Source: Actinomycetota bacterium (GTDB lineage: Bacteria; Actinomycetota; Coriobacteriia; Anaerosomatales; PHET01). Taken from it: DNA of 64,000 nucleotides. The notes beneath the pieces were generated by a model. It saw only the letters and a list, made by a program, of their open reading frames with translations. It had not been told where the DNA came from and searched no databases. The position numbers and the translations under genes are program-made. Numbering within the stretch: position 1 is the stretch's first letter; the number at the start of each line of letters is the position of its first letter. Where the stretch lies: positions 239,473 to 303,472 of the forward strand of contig JAJUJM010000002.1 in NCBI GenBank assembly GCA_029265315.1, in the 5' to 3' direction. Positions 44,335 through 53,847 of the stretch are shown piece by piece.

Positions 44335-44639
44335 TCACGGCGGCCCACTACACGGTCCTGGCGAGCGGCCTGTTCTGCATCGGTCTGTTCGGCGTCCTGA
44401 ACGCCCGCAGCGCGCTCAGGGTGGTCGTGGCGGTCGAGCTCATGTTGAACGCGGTCAACCTGAACCTGGTCGCATACGCGGTGACGTCGGGCGCACGTCC
44501 GGCATCAGCCCTCGCCTTCGTGCTCCTGCTGATCGTGATCGCAGCGGCGGAGGTGGGCCTTGCGCTCGCACTCGTCGTCGCGCTGAGCCGGAGAAGCGAC
44601 ATAACCGCCATCGACGGGTACGCCACGCTGAAGGGATGA
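44331..44639 (+). CDS. nuoK: NADH-quinone oxidoreductase-type subunit K
   Basis: The 102-aa subunit has three helices. The conserved glutamates of the MrpC-like fold are seen in [16 protein letters not shown] and in [16 protein letters not shown]. These residues take part in proton transfer. The GTG at 44331 overlaps the nuoJ stop (GTGA). It ends with the short C-terminal [14 protein letters not shown]. nuoM follows after four bases. Confidence 0.94.
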   Translation: MITAAHYTVLASGLFCIGLFGVLNARSALRVVVAVELMLNAVNLNLVAYAVTSGARPASALAFVLLLIVIAAAEVGLALALVVALSRRSDITAIDGYATLKG

Positions 44640-44643
44640 AGGC

Positions 44644-46107
44644 ATGCCTCCGATCTTGAGTCTCATGGTGTTCCTGCCGCTTCTGGGCGCTGTGGCCATA
44701 GCCGCGGCGCCCGCGGACCGCCCCACTTGGCCACGCTGGATAGCCGCCGCGACCACCGCGGTCGTGCTCGGCTTGGCGGTCTGGATGTTCGCCACCATCG
44801 AACCCGGTGGCGGCGTGCAGTTCGTCGAACGCTACCCGTGGATCCCGCTGGCGAACATCGAGTACCACCTCGGGGTCGACGGCCTGTCGGTGCTCCTCGT
44901 GGTGCTGGCGGCATTGCTCTCGTTTCTCGCGGTGCTCGCGAGCTGGCGCATCGACAAGCGTCCGAGGTTCTATTTCTCGATGATCCTGCTTCTGGCCGTC
45001 GGCACGAACGGCGTCTTCATGGCGCTGGACTTCGTGCTGTTCTACGTGTTCTGGGAGCTCGTATTGGTGCCGATGTACTTCCTCATCGCCGTGTGGGGCG
45101 GCGAGCGGCGTTCCTACGCGGCGGTGAAGTTCTTCCTGTACACGATGCTCGGTGCGGTGATCATGCTCGTCGGCATCCTCGCCCTGTACCTGCACCCCTT
45201 GGGCGGCACTTTCGACATGCTCGAACTGGCTGACCGCGGATTCCCCGTCCAGTTCCAGTGGTGGGTGTTTCTGGCCTTCTTCCTCGGCTTCGCCGTCAAG
45301 GTGCCCGTCTGGCCGCTGCACACGTGGCTGCCCGACGCACACGTCGAGGCACCCACGGCCGCCTCGGCGCTGCTCGCGGGCATCCTCCTGAAGATGGGCA
45401 CCTACGGCTTCATGCGCATCGCGCTTCCGATACTGCCCGAAGCATGGGCCCAGTGGCGGTGGTTCATCGCCCTGCTCGCTGTGATCTCGATCGTGTACGG
45501 GGCGCTCGTCGCGTTCGCCCAGAAGGACCTCAAGAAGCTCGTGGCCTACTCGTCCGTGTCCCACATGGGATTCGCCATGCTTGGCATCGCAGCAGGGACC
45601 GCGGTCGGGCTCAACGGTGCACAAGCGGTCAACATCAGTCACGGGTTCCTCTCGGCGATGCTGTTCCTATCGGTCGGCATGGTCTACGAGCGTGCGCACA
45701 CCAGGCAGATCGCCGAGATCTCGGGCCTGGCCACGAAGATGCCGGTGCTCGCCGGCTTGTTCGCGTTCGCCTCATTCGCTTCGCTCGGATTGCCGGGGCT
45801 TTCGGGATTCGTAGGGGAGTTCCTCTCGCTGCTCGGTTCATGGGATTCGACCCTGGCGCCCGGCTACACCATCGTCGCCGCCATCGGCGTGCTGCTCGGC
45901 GCCGCGTACATGCTGTGGATGGTGCAGCGCGTGATACTGGGCGAGGTCGCCCCATCGATCGCCGAGGCGCCGGATGCTTCTCCGCGTGAGATCGCGACAC
46001 TGCTCCCGCTCGCGACGCTCTCGCTCGCGATGGGCGTGTGGTGGCTGTGGACGCTGCAGCACTTCAACGCGTACTCGACCGGTCTCGCGAAGATCCTGGG
46101 CGGCTGA
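44644..46107 (+). CDS. nuoM: NADH-quinone oxidoreductase-type subunit M
   Basis: This 487-aa antiporter-like proton-pumping subunit has about 14 helices. NuoM marks include the channel glutamate in FYVFWELVLVPMYFLIAVWG, the central FAVKVPVWPLHTWLPDAHVEAPT with its Lys and His, and KKLVAYSSVSHMGF. It comes before nuoL here, the reverse of the usual L-M order. A 32-bp spacer to nuoL is the largest gap in the operon. Confidence 0.94.
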   Translation: MPPILSLMVFLPLLGAVAIAAAPADRPTWPRWIAAATTAVVLGLAVWMFATIEPGGGVQFVERYPWIPLANIEYHLGVDGLSVLLVVLAALLSFLAVLASWRIDKRPRFYFSMILLLAVGTNGVFMALDFVLFYVFWELVLVPMYFLIAVWGGERRSYAAVKFFLYTMLGAVIMLVGILALYLHPLGGTFDMLELADRGFPVQFQWWVFLAFFLGFAVKVPVWPLHTWLPDAHVEAPTAASALLAGILLKMGTYGFMRIALPILPEAWAQWRWFIALLAVISIVYGALVAFAQKDLKKLVAYSSVSHMGFAMLGIAAGTAVGLNGAQAVNISHGFLSAMLFLSVGMVYERAHTRQIAEISGLATKMPVLAGLFAFASFASLGLPGLSGFVGEFLSLLGSWDSTLAPGYTIVAAIGVLLGAAYMLWMVQRVILGEVAPSIAEAPDASPREIATLLPLATLSLAMGVWWLWTLQHFNAYSTGLAKILGG

Positions 46108-46139
46108 GAGGTGATGACCGACGTGACAGGGGTCGTGCG

Positions 46140-48107
46140 ATGACGTGGCTTCTCGCGATACCGGGGCTGCCGGCTGCGTGCTTCCTCGTCTTCCTCGTCT
46201 CGTCACGCAGGATACGGGAGCGCTTGCTGCCCCTGCCTGCGGTCTGTTCGTTCATCACCTTGGGACTGTCGGTGACCGCCTTGGCCCGTGTCTGGCCCGG
46301 TGGCGCAGAGGAGCCCGTATGGCGCGGCGTGCTACCGTTCGCACCGCTGGGGGACCACACGCTGGAACTGTCCATGGCACTCGACCCCGTGGCGGCGGCG
46401 ATGCTCATCGTCGTGACACTCATCGCGGCCTGCGTGCAGGTCTACTCGCTCGGTTACATGCACCGCGACGAGCGCAAAGGGTGGTACTTCGGCGTGCTGT
46501 CCCTGTTCACCTCGGCCATGCTCGTGCTCGTCCTGTCTGACACGCTGCTTCTCACCTTCATGGCTTGGGAGCTCATGGGGCTGTGCTCATACCTGCTGAT
46601 CGGCTTCTGGTTCGAGATGGAAGCGCCTCGGAAGGCGTCCATGAAAGCGTTCCTCACGACCAAGGTCGGTGACATGGGGTTCCTGTTGGCCCTGTTCATG
46701 ATCTGGTCGACGGTGGGCTCGTTCGAGTACCGGGCCGTCCTCGAGTCGCTTGGCGAGTGGCCTGCGGCCGCGGCTGCGATGGCAGGCTTCGGACTCGTCT
46801 TCGCGGCGATGGGCAAGTCAGCGCAGATGCCGCTCCATGTATGGCTCCCTGACGCGATGGCAGGCCCGACTCCGGCATCGGCCCTCATCCATGCGGCGAC
46901 GATGGTCGCGGCCGGCATCTACGTCGTGGCGAGGATGCTGCCACTGCTCGCTCTGACACCCTGGGTGATGGAATTCGTTCTCGCGATAGGGGTCGCCACG
47001 GCGCTGATGGGCGGTGTGCTCGCATGCGTGCAGCACGACGTGAAGAAGGTCCTCGCCTACTCCACCATCTCGCAGCTGGGCTTCATGTTCATCGCGCTCG
47101 GGGCCGGGAACGCGGAGGTGGCGCTCTTCCACCTCGTGACACACGCGTTCTTCAAGTCGCTTCTCTTCCTGGGTGCAGGCGTCATCATCCATGCGGCCCA
47201 CACGCAGGACATGCGCCTCATGGGCGGACTCGGCAGACACATGCCGATCACCGCCGGGACGTTCACGGTGGGGACCTTCGCGCTCGCCGGCCTGTTCCCG
47301 TTCTCGGGCTTCTTCAGCAAAGACGAGATCATCGCGGTGCTCGTCCACCACGATCACTGGTACGCCGCCGCACTCGCTCTCACCGCCTCGTTCCTGACCG
47401 CGTTCTATGTGAACCGGTTGTTGTTCAGGGTGTTCTCAGGACCCGAACAGGGCGAGCTCCATGAGGGGCACCCCTCCATGCTGGCCTCGCTGGTGGTGCT
47501 TGCCGGAATCACCTGCGTGCTCGGCTTCGCCTCACCCACCTTCGCTGAGTTCCTCGGCGGCGAGGGGGTGTGGCCTGAGCTGGGCGTCGCGCTGCCGTCG
47601 CTCGCGGTCGCAGGCGCAGGCCTCGTCACGGGCTGGTGGATCTACGGACGACGCGGCGTCGTGGTCAACACCCGCATCTACAAGGAGCGGTTCGCGCGGC
47701 TGTACGGCGTCCTCGACCAGCGTCTGCACTTCGACACCTTCTACCGGCAGATGATCGTCGAACCCTTCGCGATCGTCGCGAGCGCACTCGCGACGATCGA
47801 CCGTACGGCCATCGACGGCGTCGTCAACGGCGCCATCGGGTTCTGGAAACGCGCGGCCGTCGTCGCATGGAGCTTCGATGATGCTGCAGTCGACGGTCTC
47901 GTGAACGGACTCGCCAAGATTGACGTCTCCGCCACTCGGCTGCTGGATGACTTCGACAACGGGTTCGTCGATGGTATCGTCGCGGGCGTCGGACACGTGG
48001 TGACCGCGGCCAGCGCAGTGCGTCGCGTACACACCGGTAACGTGCGCACCTACCTCATAGGCCTGGTCTCCGCGACCGCTGTACTCGTCTGGGTGCTGAC
48101 GCGATGA
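46140..48107 (+). CDS. nuoL: NADH-quinone oxidoreductase-type subunit L
   Basis: This 655-aa antiporter-like subunit has the long C-terminal amphipathic arm expected of NuoL. The core shows LLLTFMAWELMGLCSYLLIGFW, KSAQMPLHVWLPDAMAGPTPASALIHA and KKVLAYSTISQLGFM. The region after residue about 500 holds a further transmembrane pair and a long polar segment. The start is ATG 46140 with AGGGG at eight bases. An open frame back to 46038 overlaps nuoM. The stop overlaps nuoN by 4 bp. Confidence 0.94.
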   Translation: MTWLLAIPGLPAACFLVFLVSSRRIRERLLPLPAVCSFITLGLSVTALARVWPGGAEEPVWRGVLPFAPLGDHTLELSMALDPVAAAMLIVVTLIAACVQVYSLGYMHRDERKGWYFGVLSLFTSAMLVLVLSDTLLLTFMAWELMGLCSYLLIGFWFEMEAPRKASMKAFLTTKVGDMGFLLALFMIWSTVGSFEYRAVLESLGEWPAAAAAMAGFGLVFAAMGKSAQMPLHVWLPDAMAGPTPASALIHAATMVAAGIYVVARMLPLLALTPWVMEFVLAIGVATALMGGVLACVQHDVKKVLAYSTISQLGFMFIALGAGNAEVALFHLVTHAFFKSLLFLGAGVIIHAAHTQDMRLMGGLGRHMPITAGTFTVGTFALAGLFPFSGFFSKDEIIAVLVHHDHWYAAALALTASFLTAFYVNRLLFRVFSGPEQGELHEGHPSMLASLVVLAGITCVLGFASPTFAEFLGGEGVWPELGVALPSLAVAGAGLVTGWWIYGRRGVVVNTRIYKERFARLYGVLDQRLHFDTFYRQMIVEPFAIVASALATIDRTAIDGVVNGAIGFWKRAAVVAWSFDDAAVDGLVNGLAKIDVSATRLLDDFDNGFVDGIVAGVGHVVTAASAVRRVHTGNVRTYLIGLVSATAVLVWVLTR

Positions 48108-49549
48108 ATGGGACCGGTCACATCGTGGAGGTGCTCGCACCACAACTCATCGTCGTCCTCACAGGGGCGCTCGTTCTAGTCGCTGACCTCGTCCTCCCGC
48201 GGCGAGAAGGCGAGTATCCCGGCCGCACATGGCTTGCCGCCGCGAGTGTCACCGGTCTCATCGCCGCCGGGGTCGCGGCGTTCATGGCGCCGGCGAACAC
48301 GAGCCTTCTCGGAGGCACGCTGGCCGTCGACGGCCTTTCGCGCTTCTTCGATCTCGTCTTCATCGGGATCGGCATCGCCGTCATAGGCCTCTCGGTCGAC
48401 TCGGTGCACCGTTTCACACCGTGGGTCGCCGAGTACTACGCGCTCGTTCTGTGGTGTACTGCAGGAAACATGATGGTCGCGCTCGCCACCGGACTGTTCA
48501 GCTTGGCAGTGTTCCTCCAGCTCACGAGTCTGCCGCTCATCGCCCTGCTGGGTCTTGCGAAGAACGACCCTCGCGCACGTGAGGCCGCGCTCAAGTACCT
48601 CCTCGTGGTCCTCGTGTCCACCTCACTGCTGCTGTGGGGCCTCTCGCTCGTCTTCGGCGCGACCGGAACGGACGACATGCGCGGCATCGCCATGGCGGCG
48701 GCGGGAGGGACGCTACCCGCCCTCGGAGCCGCCGGCCTCGTCTTCATGCTCGCAGGATTCGCCTTCAAAGTGACCTCGGTTCCGTTCCAGTTCTGGGCCC
48801 CTGATGTCTACGAGGGCGCTCCGCCCGCGGTCACCGCGTTCCTGTCCGTCGGGTCGAAGCTCGCAGGCTTCGCGCTCGTAGTGCGTTTCCTGGCGCTGTC
48901 GATCGATGCCTTGGACATCTCTCTCGCGGTCGGCGCTCTGGCGGTGGCGTCGATGACGCTCGGCAACCTCGGAGCATTGAAGCAGCACAACATACGACGG
49001 CTGCTCGCGTACTCAGGAATAGCTCAGGCCGGCTACATCCTCGTAGGGGTCGCAGCGTCAAGCGTCACAGGACTGTCCGCGGTGCTGTTCTACCTCGCCG
49101 CCTACGCGATCGCCAACGCGCTGGCGTTCACGGTCGTGGTGTCGTTCGTCGACGCGACGGGGCTGGACGAGGTGGGGGACCTCTCAGGACTCGCGCGTCG
49201 GAATCCGCTTGCCGCCTTCGCGCTCGCGGGGGCTTTGATGTCGCTTGCCGGACTCCCGTTGACCGTCGGCTTCATGGCTAAGTTCTACGTCTTCATGTCA
49301 GCGGCAGAGTCCGGGCTGTACTGGCTCACGTTGGCCGCCGTGATCAACGCCGTGCTCGCTTTCGCATACTACCTGCGCATCGTATGGACCCTGTACGTGT
49401 CTGACGAAGAGCATGCGCACGTGTCGATGACCCGGCGCCACGCGCTCGTGATGGTGGTCGGTGCGCTGGGCGTCGTCGTCATCGGCCTGTTCCCCGCCCC
49501 ACTTCTGGATGCCGCGCACCGCGCGGTCACGGCACTCATCGCCGGCTGA
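48104..49549 (+). CDS. nuoN: NADH-quinone oxidoreductase-type subunit N
   Basis: The 481-aa antiporter-like subunit closes the operon. It has the NuoN features ARTALKYLL-like segment (AREAALKYLLVVLVST), FAFKVTSVPFQFWAPDVYEGAPP and NIRRLLAYSGIAQAGYILVG, the last with the channel lysine region. The ATG overlaps nuoL. After the stop the 216 bp up to the next gene hold no gene and no clear terminator. Together with A to M this makes an 11-subunit-type complex without nuoE, nuoF or nuoG. Confidence 0.94.
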   Translation: MNGTGHIVEVLAPQLIVVLTGALVLVADLVLPRREGEYPGRTWLAAASVTGLIAAGVAAFMAPANTSLLGGTLAVDGLSRFFDLVFIGIGIAVIGLSVDSVHRFTPWVAEYYALVLWCTAGNMMVALATGLFSLAVFLQLTSLPLIALLGLAKNDPRAREAALKYLLVVLVSTSLLLWGLSLVFGATGTDDMRGIAMAAAGGTLPALGAAGLVFMLAGFAFKVTSVPFQFWAPDVYEGAPPAVTAFLSVGSKLAGFALVVRFLALSIDALDISLAVGALAVASMTLGNLGALKQHNIRRLLAYSGIAQAGYILVGVAASSVTGLSAVLFYLAAYAIANALAFTVVVSFVDATGLDEVGDLSGLARRNPLAAFALAGALMSLAGLPLTVGFMAKFYVFMSAAESGLYWLTLAAVINAVLAFAYYLRIVWTLYVSDEEHAHVSMTRRHALVMVVGALGVVVIGLFPAPLLDAAHRAVTALIAG

Positions 49550-49765
49550 GGCGGCCCACTCCCGCCGAACAGACCACGGCTCAGAGCGGACACGCGACTG
49601 GCAGCGACCGAACCGCGCACGCCGCCACGGTTTCGACGCGAGTCAGGTATCGGTAAGACCGACGTGGCAGACTCGAGAAGCGCCGATCGCACCCTCCCGC
49701 ACCAGCGGTCCCGGCGCCGTCCACCGACCAACCGGCCGGTGACACCGCGGACAGGGAGGGCATCC

Positions 49766-50779
49766 ATGAGACGTACGTACGTGTTCGGAGCGTGGCTTTC
49801 GGCGGCCTTGCTCGCCGCAACGGCATGGGGGCTCTCCGTGTCGATACTCGCATCGGCGCCGCCGCACAAGGATGCCGGCGCAGTCTCACGCCTTCGCGGC
49901 GCCGACGAGCCTGTCGTCGGCGCGACGTGGGGCTCAGGGCGCGGAGATGCCGGCCGTTCCGCGGAAGGCGAGCCACGAGGGCCATTGAGCTTCGCGGTCG
50001 ACGACAGGAAGCGGGTCTGGCTGCTCGACCAAGAGAACGGGCGCTTGACCTGCTACGACCATGGCGCGCCCTCACTGGAGGTCACGCTTCCCGACGTGGC
50101 GTGCGAGGACCTCGTGACGGACCGCGACCGGATCTGCGTCCTCTCACAAGGCGAGCCTCGTCGTGTGCACGTGTTCGACGATTCTGGCGAGCTGGTGTGC
50201 TCGATCGCGATCCCGCCGGACCTGCCACCTGTCCTGCGCCTGTCGACCGACCGAGCCCGGATCCTGGTGGAGTGTCCGGATGAGCGTGGACGCGCCCTGT
50301 ACGATATCGGCTCGTTGGCGCGACCCGAAGAGACCTCTCAGCGACGACCCGGACCCATCTTCCGGTCGGCGCCCCTTCCAACTGGTCGACGAGTTCGCGC
50401 TCGCATCGAGGCCCAGAGCACGGTCGTCGCCGACGTCGAAGACGATCTCGGCCCGGCCCTGCGCGTACGCACCGATGAGGAAGGAGACATTCGCGCGATA
50501 CTCGACGTCTCCGGCGACAGACATGGATCGCTCTACCTGACGACGGTCAGCGGTGAAGATGATCACGAGCACTCGACCGCGTTCCTGACAGTGCGACGCT
50601 TCGATGAACGTGGAGTACTCGCCGCTTGGGCCCGTTGTGCCTATACCCCTCTCACAGATGCCGTCAGACGAGTCGTCGTGACAGCATCGGGAGAGGTCTA
50701 CCGCATGGACAGCGACCCTGCAGGGGTCCGAGTCGTGCGCTGGCGTCTTGAGCCGGTCGAGACAGGTGATCGGCGATGA
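49766..50779 (+). CDS. membrane-anchored propeller-like protein, unknown
   Basis: The 337-aa product starts at MRRTYVFGAWLSAALLAATA, with AGGGAGGGCATCC upstream. It has one N-terminal hydrophobic segment (signal or anchor). The rest is beta-rich with NHL/propeller-like units: AVDDRKRVWLLDQENGRLTC, VTDRDRICVLSQGEPRRVHV and SGDRHGSLYLTTVSGED. There are no catalytic residues. Its stop overlaps the start of an NlpC-like gene (ATGA), so the two exported proteins are made together and may form a wall-associated pair. Confidence 0.65.
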   Translation: MRRTYVFGAWLSAALLAATAWGLSVSILASAPPHKDAGAVSRLRGADEPVVGATWGSGRGDAGRSAEGEPRGPLSFAVDDRKRVWLLDQENGRLTCYDHGAPSLEVTLPDVACEDLVTDRDRICVLSQGEPRRVHVFDDSGELVCSIAIPPDLPPVLRLSTDRARILVECPDERGRALYDIGSLARPEETSQRRPGPIFRSAPLPTGRRVRARIEAQSTVVADVEDDLGPALRVRTDEEGDIRAILDVSGDRHGSLYLTTVSGEDDHEHSTAFLTVRRFDERGVLAAWARCAYTPLTDAVRRVVVTASGEVYRMDSDPAGVRVVRWRLEPVETGDRR

Positions 50780-51399
50780 AGACTCCTTCGCCGACATGCA
50801 GGATTCCGGATCTCGCGTCCCGGGGAGCCGCCCCACCAAGGAGCATCGGTCCGGTCCGCCTCCTGAGCGCAGCGGCGCTGCTGGCGGCGCTGACCACCCT
50901 CGGCGCCCTGGCCGTACCGAACCATGCCGTCGCCTGCACCTGTCCGGTTCGCAGCGACACCGCCTGCATCAACACCGCCCAGAGCGGTCTGGGAAGCCCG
51001 TACGCTTGGGGAGGCGCGCGCTGGTCGACCTACGACCGCGACTGGGGAGGCGCCGATTGCTCCGGCTTCGTCATCAAGTGCTGGCAGGTTCCCAGGGCCT
51101 CGTCGATCTACGAGCAATACCACCCGTACGGGACGTACCACATCTTCAACACGAGCGAGCACTGGTACTCGATCCCACGCTCGTCAGTCGCACGCGCGGA
51201 CGCCGTCGGGTACTCCGACCCGGACGGGAGCGGGTCGGCGACAGGGCACGTCGTGTTGTTCGACCGAGGGGACCCATGGGGTTGGGCCCTCGTGTATGAG
51301 GCGCCCGGTACCGGTCTGCGCATCCGTCACGCGTGGCGTGACATCTCCGCTTCGAAGTGGCGCTTCAGAAGGCGACACAACCTCGTGCGCACGAGCTGA
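50776..51399 (+). CDS. secreted NlpC/P60-like cysteine hydrolase
   Basis: The 207-aa protein has a signal peptide after a 27-residue lead (LLSAAALLAALTTLGALA, cut near NHAVA). The hydrolase part shows GSPYAWGGARW, the Cys motif GGADCSGFVIKCW, and GHVVLFDRGDP with the His, then VYEAPG. It likely cuts peptide bonds in peptidoglycan. It shares the motif order and size of the protein at 22415-23050. It is translationally coupled to the propeller-like protein and followed by a strong hairpin. Confidence 0.8.
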   Translation: MKTPSPTCRIPDLASRGAAPPRSIGPVRLLSAAALLAALTTLGALAVPNHAVACTCPVRSDTACINTAQSGLGSPYAWGGARWSTYDRDWGGADCSGFVIKCWQVPRASSIYEQYHPYGTYHIFNTSEHWYSIPRSSVARADAVGYSDPDGSGSATGHVVLFDRGDPWGWALVYEAPGTGLRIRHAWRDISASKWRFRRRHNLVRTS

Positions 51400-51439
51400 G
51401 CGGTTCGGGCGCCACTGCCGTCAGACGAGCGTCACCGCT

Positions 51440-51466
51440 GTCCGGGCCTCATCCCGAGGCCCGGAC
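51440..51466. terminator. bidirectional hairpin between convergent operons
   Basis: A perfect 11-bp stem (GTCCGGGCCTC / GAGGCCCGGAC) with a 5-nt loop lies between the plus-strand hydrolase gene and the end of gatB. No T run follows on either strand, so it may terminate with factor help or protect RNA ends. Confidence 0.6.
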
Positions 51467-51469
51467 ACG

Positions 51470-53032
51470 TCAGCCTTCAAGCATGCGCGCCAGGACCTCG
51501 TTGACGACTTTCGGATTGGCCTGCCCGCCCATCTCGCGCATGACCTGCCCGACGAAGAAGCCGATGAGTCCGGTCTTGCCTGCACGGTACTCCTCGACCT
51601 TGTTCGGGTTCTCATCCAGGATGCGTGTCACGACGGCTTCGATGGCCCCTGTGTCAGAGACCTGGCGCATACCCTTGATCTCGACGATCGCTGCGGGAGA
51701 ATCACCCGTTTCGGCCATATCGGCGAAGACCTCCTTGGCCTGTTTCGAAGATATCGTCGCGGCCTCCACGAGTTCCACGAGCTCGACCACCATACTCGGC
51801 ACGATGCGCGACTCGCTGAGCGCGATGCCCCGTGCGTTGAGATGGGCCGACAAGTCGTTGAGCATGACGTTGCTCACAGCCTTCGCGCGTTCGGGGCCTC
51901 CGATGTTGACCGCGGCCTCGAAGAACTCCGCCATCTCGAGGTCTGACGCGATCACGCTGGCGTCATGAGGTGGCAGGCCCCACTCCTCCACGAAGCGCAT
52001 CTTCCTCGCGTCAGGCAGTTCAGGCAGCCTCGCACGCACCCGCTCGATGAATTCGTCATCGAACTCGAAGGGCACCATGTCGGGTTCCGGGAAGTACCGG
52101 TAATCGTGGGCCTCCTCTTTACTGCGTGTCGCGCTCGTCCGCTTGGCGCCCGCGTCGAAGTGTCGCGTCTCCTGGACCACCCGGCCACCCGACTCAAGCA
52201 CCTCGGCCTGCCGCACGATCTCGTATGCCAGACCGTCGTGGAGCGACTTGAACGAGTTCATGTTCTTGATCTCGGTCTTGGTCCCGAACTCGGACTCGCC
52301 TCGACGACGCAACGAGACGTTGGCGTCGACGCGCATCGAGCCCTCCTCCATGTTGCAGTCCGAGATTCCCAGAGTGAGCCAGATGAGCCTGAGTTTCTGG
52401 GCGAACGCCCGTGCCTCTGCGGGGGTGCGTATGTCGGGCTCGGTGACCAGCTCGATGAGAGGAGTGCCTGCCCGGTTGAAATCGACCAACGACTTCGTGG
52501 CGCCCGCCAGCCTACCCTCCGACCCCCCCACATGCACCATCTTGCCCGTGTCCTCTTCCAGGTGGATCCTCGTGATCCCGATCCGGGCGTTGTACCCGAC
52601 GTCGGTGAGTCGCACTCGCCGCTCCTCGTCGACGCCGCCCTCCTTGCGCTGTGACGCGGCCTCACCCGCGATCTCGACGGTGACTTCGCCTCCAGCGCAG
52701 AACGGCAGGTCGTACTGCGAGATCTGGTAGTCCTTGGGCATGTCGGGATAGAAGTACTGCTTTCGGTGAAAGAGCGAACGCCTCGCGATCTCGCACCCGG
52801 TGGCAAGACCTGCCAGTACCGTCTGCTCTATCGCATACGCGTTGGGTACCGGCAGCGCTCCGGGCAGTCCCAGACACACCGGACAGACCCGGGTGTTGGG
52901 TTCCCCGCCGAAAGCCACCGGGCAGCCACAGAACATCTTCGTGCGTGTCGAGGTGAGCTCTGTGTGGATCTCGAGCCCGATGACGGGTTCCCAACGCTCG
53001 AGTACGGCGAGTAACCGGTCTTTCGTCATCAC
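51470..53032 (-). CDS. gatB: aspartyl/glutamyl-tRNA amidotransferase subunit B
   Basis: The 520-aa subunit of GatCAB binds misacylated Glu-tRNA-Gln or Asp-tRNA-Asn and activates the acyl group with ATP. Marks are VIGLEIHTELTSTRTKMFCGC, CPVCLGLPGALPVPN, HRKQYFYPDMPKDYQISQYD and the C-terminal YqeY-like helical domain ending MGGQANPKVVNEVLARML. It starts at GTG 53032 or ATG 53029, after GGAAGGA. It stands apart from gatC and gatA, which are 3.7 kb upstream in the same direction with other genes between. Confidence 0.96.
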   Translation of the reverse strand: MMTKDRLLAVLERWEPVIGLEIHTELTSTRTKMFCGCPVAFGGEPNTRVCPVCLGLPGALPVPNAYAIEQTVLAGLATGCEIARRSLFHRKQYFYPDMPKDYQISQYDLPFCAGGEVTVEIAGEAASQRKEGGVDEERRVRLTDVGYNARIGITRIHLEEDTGKMVHVGGSEGRLAGATKSLVDFNRAGTPLIELVTEPDIRTPAEARAFAQKLRLIWLTLGISDCNMEEGSMRVDANVSLRRRGESEFGTKTEIKNMNSFKSLHDGLAYEIVRQAEVLESGGRVVQETRHFDAGAKRTSATRSKEEAHDYRYFPEPDMVPFEFDDEFIERVRARLPELPDARKMRFVEEWGLPPHDASVIASDLEMAEFFEAAVNIGGPERAKAVSNVMLNDLSAHLNARGIALSESRIVPSMVVELVELVEAATISSKQAKEVFADMAETGDSPAAIVEIKGMRQVSDTGAIEAVVTRILDENPNKVEEYRAGKTGLIGFFVGQVMREMGGQANPKVVNEVLARMLEG

Positions 53033-53104
53033 GCGATGCGTCCTTCCGAGGAGGATCTACGATACGACGCGCCGCATGACGTCCTCCGACGGCGCTGACT
53101 GCAG

Positions 53105-53110
53105 ATTCTA
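53105..53110 (-). promoter_or_regulatory. candidate -10 box for gatB
   Basis: TAGAAT on the minus strand lies about 75 bp before the gatB start. A TTGACG lies 21 bp further up, longer than the normal spacing, so the -35 is doubtful. Confidence 0.35.
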
Positions 53111-53133
53111 GCGGATGCAGACTGCGGGGACCG

Positions 53134-53847
53134 TCAACCGGTGACAGCGGTGGATCCGTTGCCGCCGTTCGACCGCGAGCCGCTCGGAGGCAGGAACGTC
53201 GCCACCATACCGCCCAAGCGACCCTGCTCATCGCTGAGCTGTTCCGTCTGGACCGTGAGCTCGACGCGCCAACCGTCAGGCCACTCCACGACCACCGGCA
53301 ATCCCCGGTGACCAAGCGGCGACGTGATGAGGCCGGCGAAATCCGGCGCCGCCGGGCTCTCTGCGACTCTCACGCTCCAACCCGGCGTGTGAACCACGCC
53401 ATCGACATCGGTCAGGTCAAGCGTCTGTTTGGCGGTCTCGTTGGCGAACGTGATGCGACCGGCGGCGTCGAGCACGATGATTCCGGCGGGAGCCGCGTCC
53501 AGGATGCCCAGCATCATCTCCCGCGAACGCACGGCGACCCGTTGTGCGCTGCGCAGTTCGTTCTCGCGCTGCCGTGCGTAAAGCGCGTAACCTCCGTAGA
53601 CGAAGAATGCCGGGAAAAGGATCTCAAGGTAGTCTTCTGCGGCGTCAAGCGCCGCCGTCAGACCAGCGTGCTCGAGTACGTTCGAGAACATCGCGAACGT
53701 GTACACCGCGGTCGCTCCGAAGAAGCAGTACTTGGCAATCGAACTCGTCGGACTCTCGCCATGACTCGACGTACGCAGAAGGAAGATCCCGGCGATGGCG
53801 AAGACCACAAAGCCGGCGAGATCGATCAACGGCACCGCCACGTTCAC
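53134..53847 (-). CDS. membrane PAS-domain protein without output domain
   Basis: The 237-aa protein has an N-terminal membrane part of three helices (VPLIDLAGFVVFAIAGIFLL, then two more up to residue 95) and a short signalling-type helix. It is followed by one PAS domain at about 115-225 with ILDAAPAGIIVLDAAGRITFANETAKQTL. No histidine kinase, GGDEF or other output domain is present, and the last 15 residues are a Ser/Gly tail. A sensor that signals through a partner, or a remnant of a kinase, are both possible. Its start overlaps the stop of the small membrane protein upstream (ATGA). Confidence 0.75.
   Translation of the reverse strand: MNVAVPLIDLAGFVVFAIAGIFLLRTSSHGESPTSSIAKYCFFGATAVYTFAMFSNVLEHAGLTAALDAAEDYLEILFPAFFVYGGYALYARQRENELRSAQRVAVRSREMMLGILDAAPAGIIVLDAAGRITFANETAKQTLDLTDVDGVVHTPGWSVRVAESPAAPDFAGLITSPLGHRGLPVVVEWPDGWRVELTVQTEQLSDEQGRLGGMVATFLPPSGSRSNGGNGSTAVTG

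Noticed and set aside
53134..53847. Histidine kinase
   Set aside because: The protein stops right after the PAS domain. No H-box or ATPase domain is present in any frame downstream.
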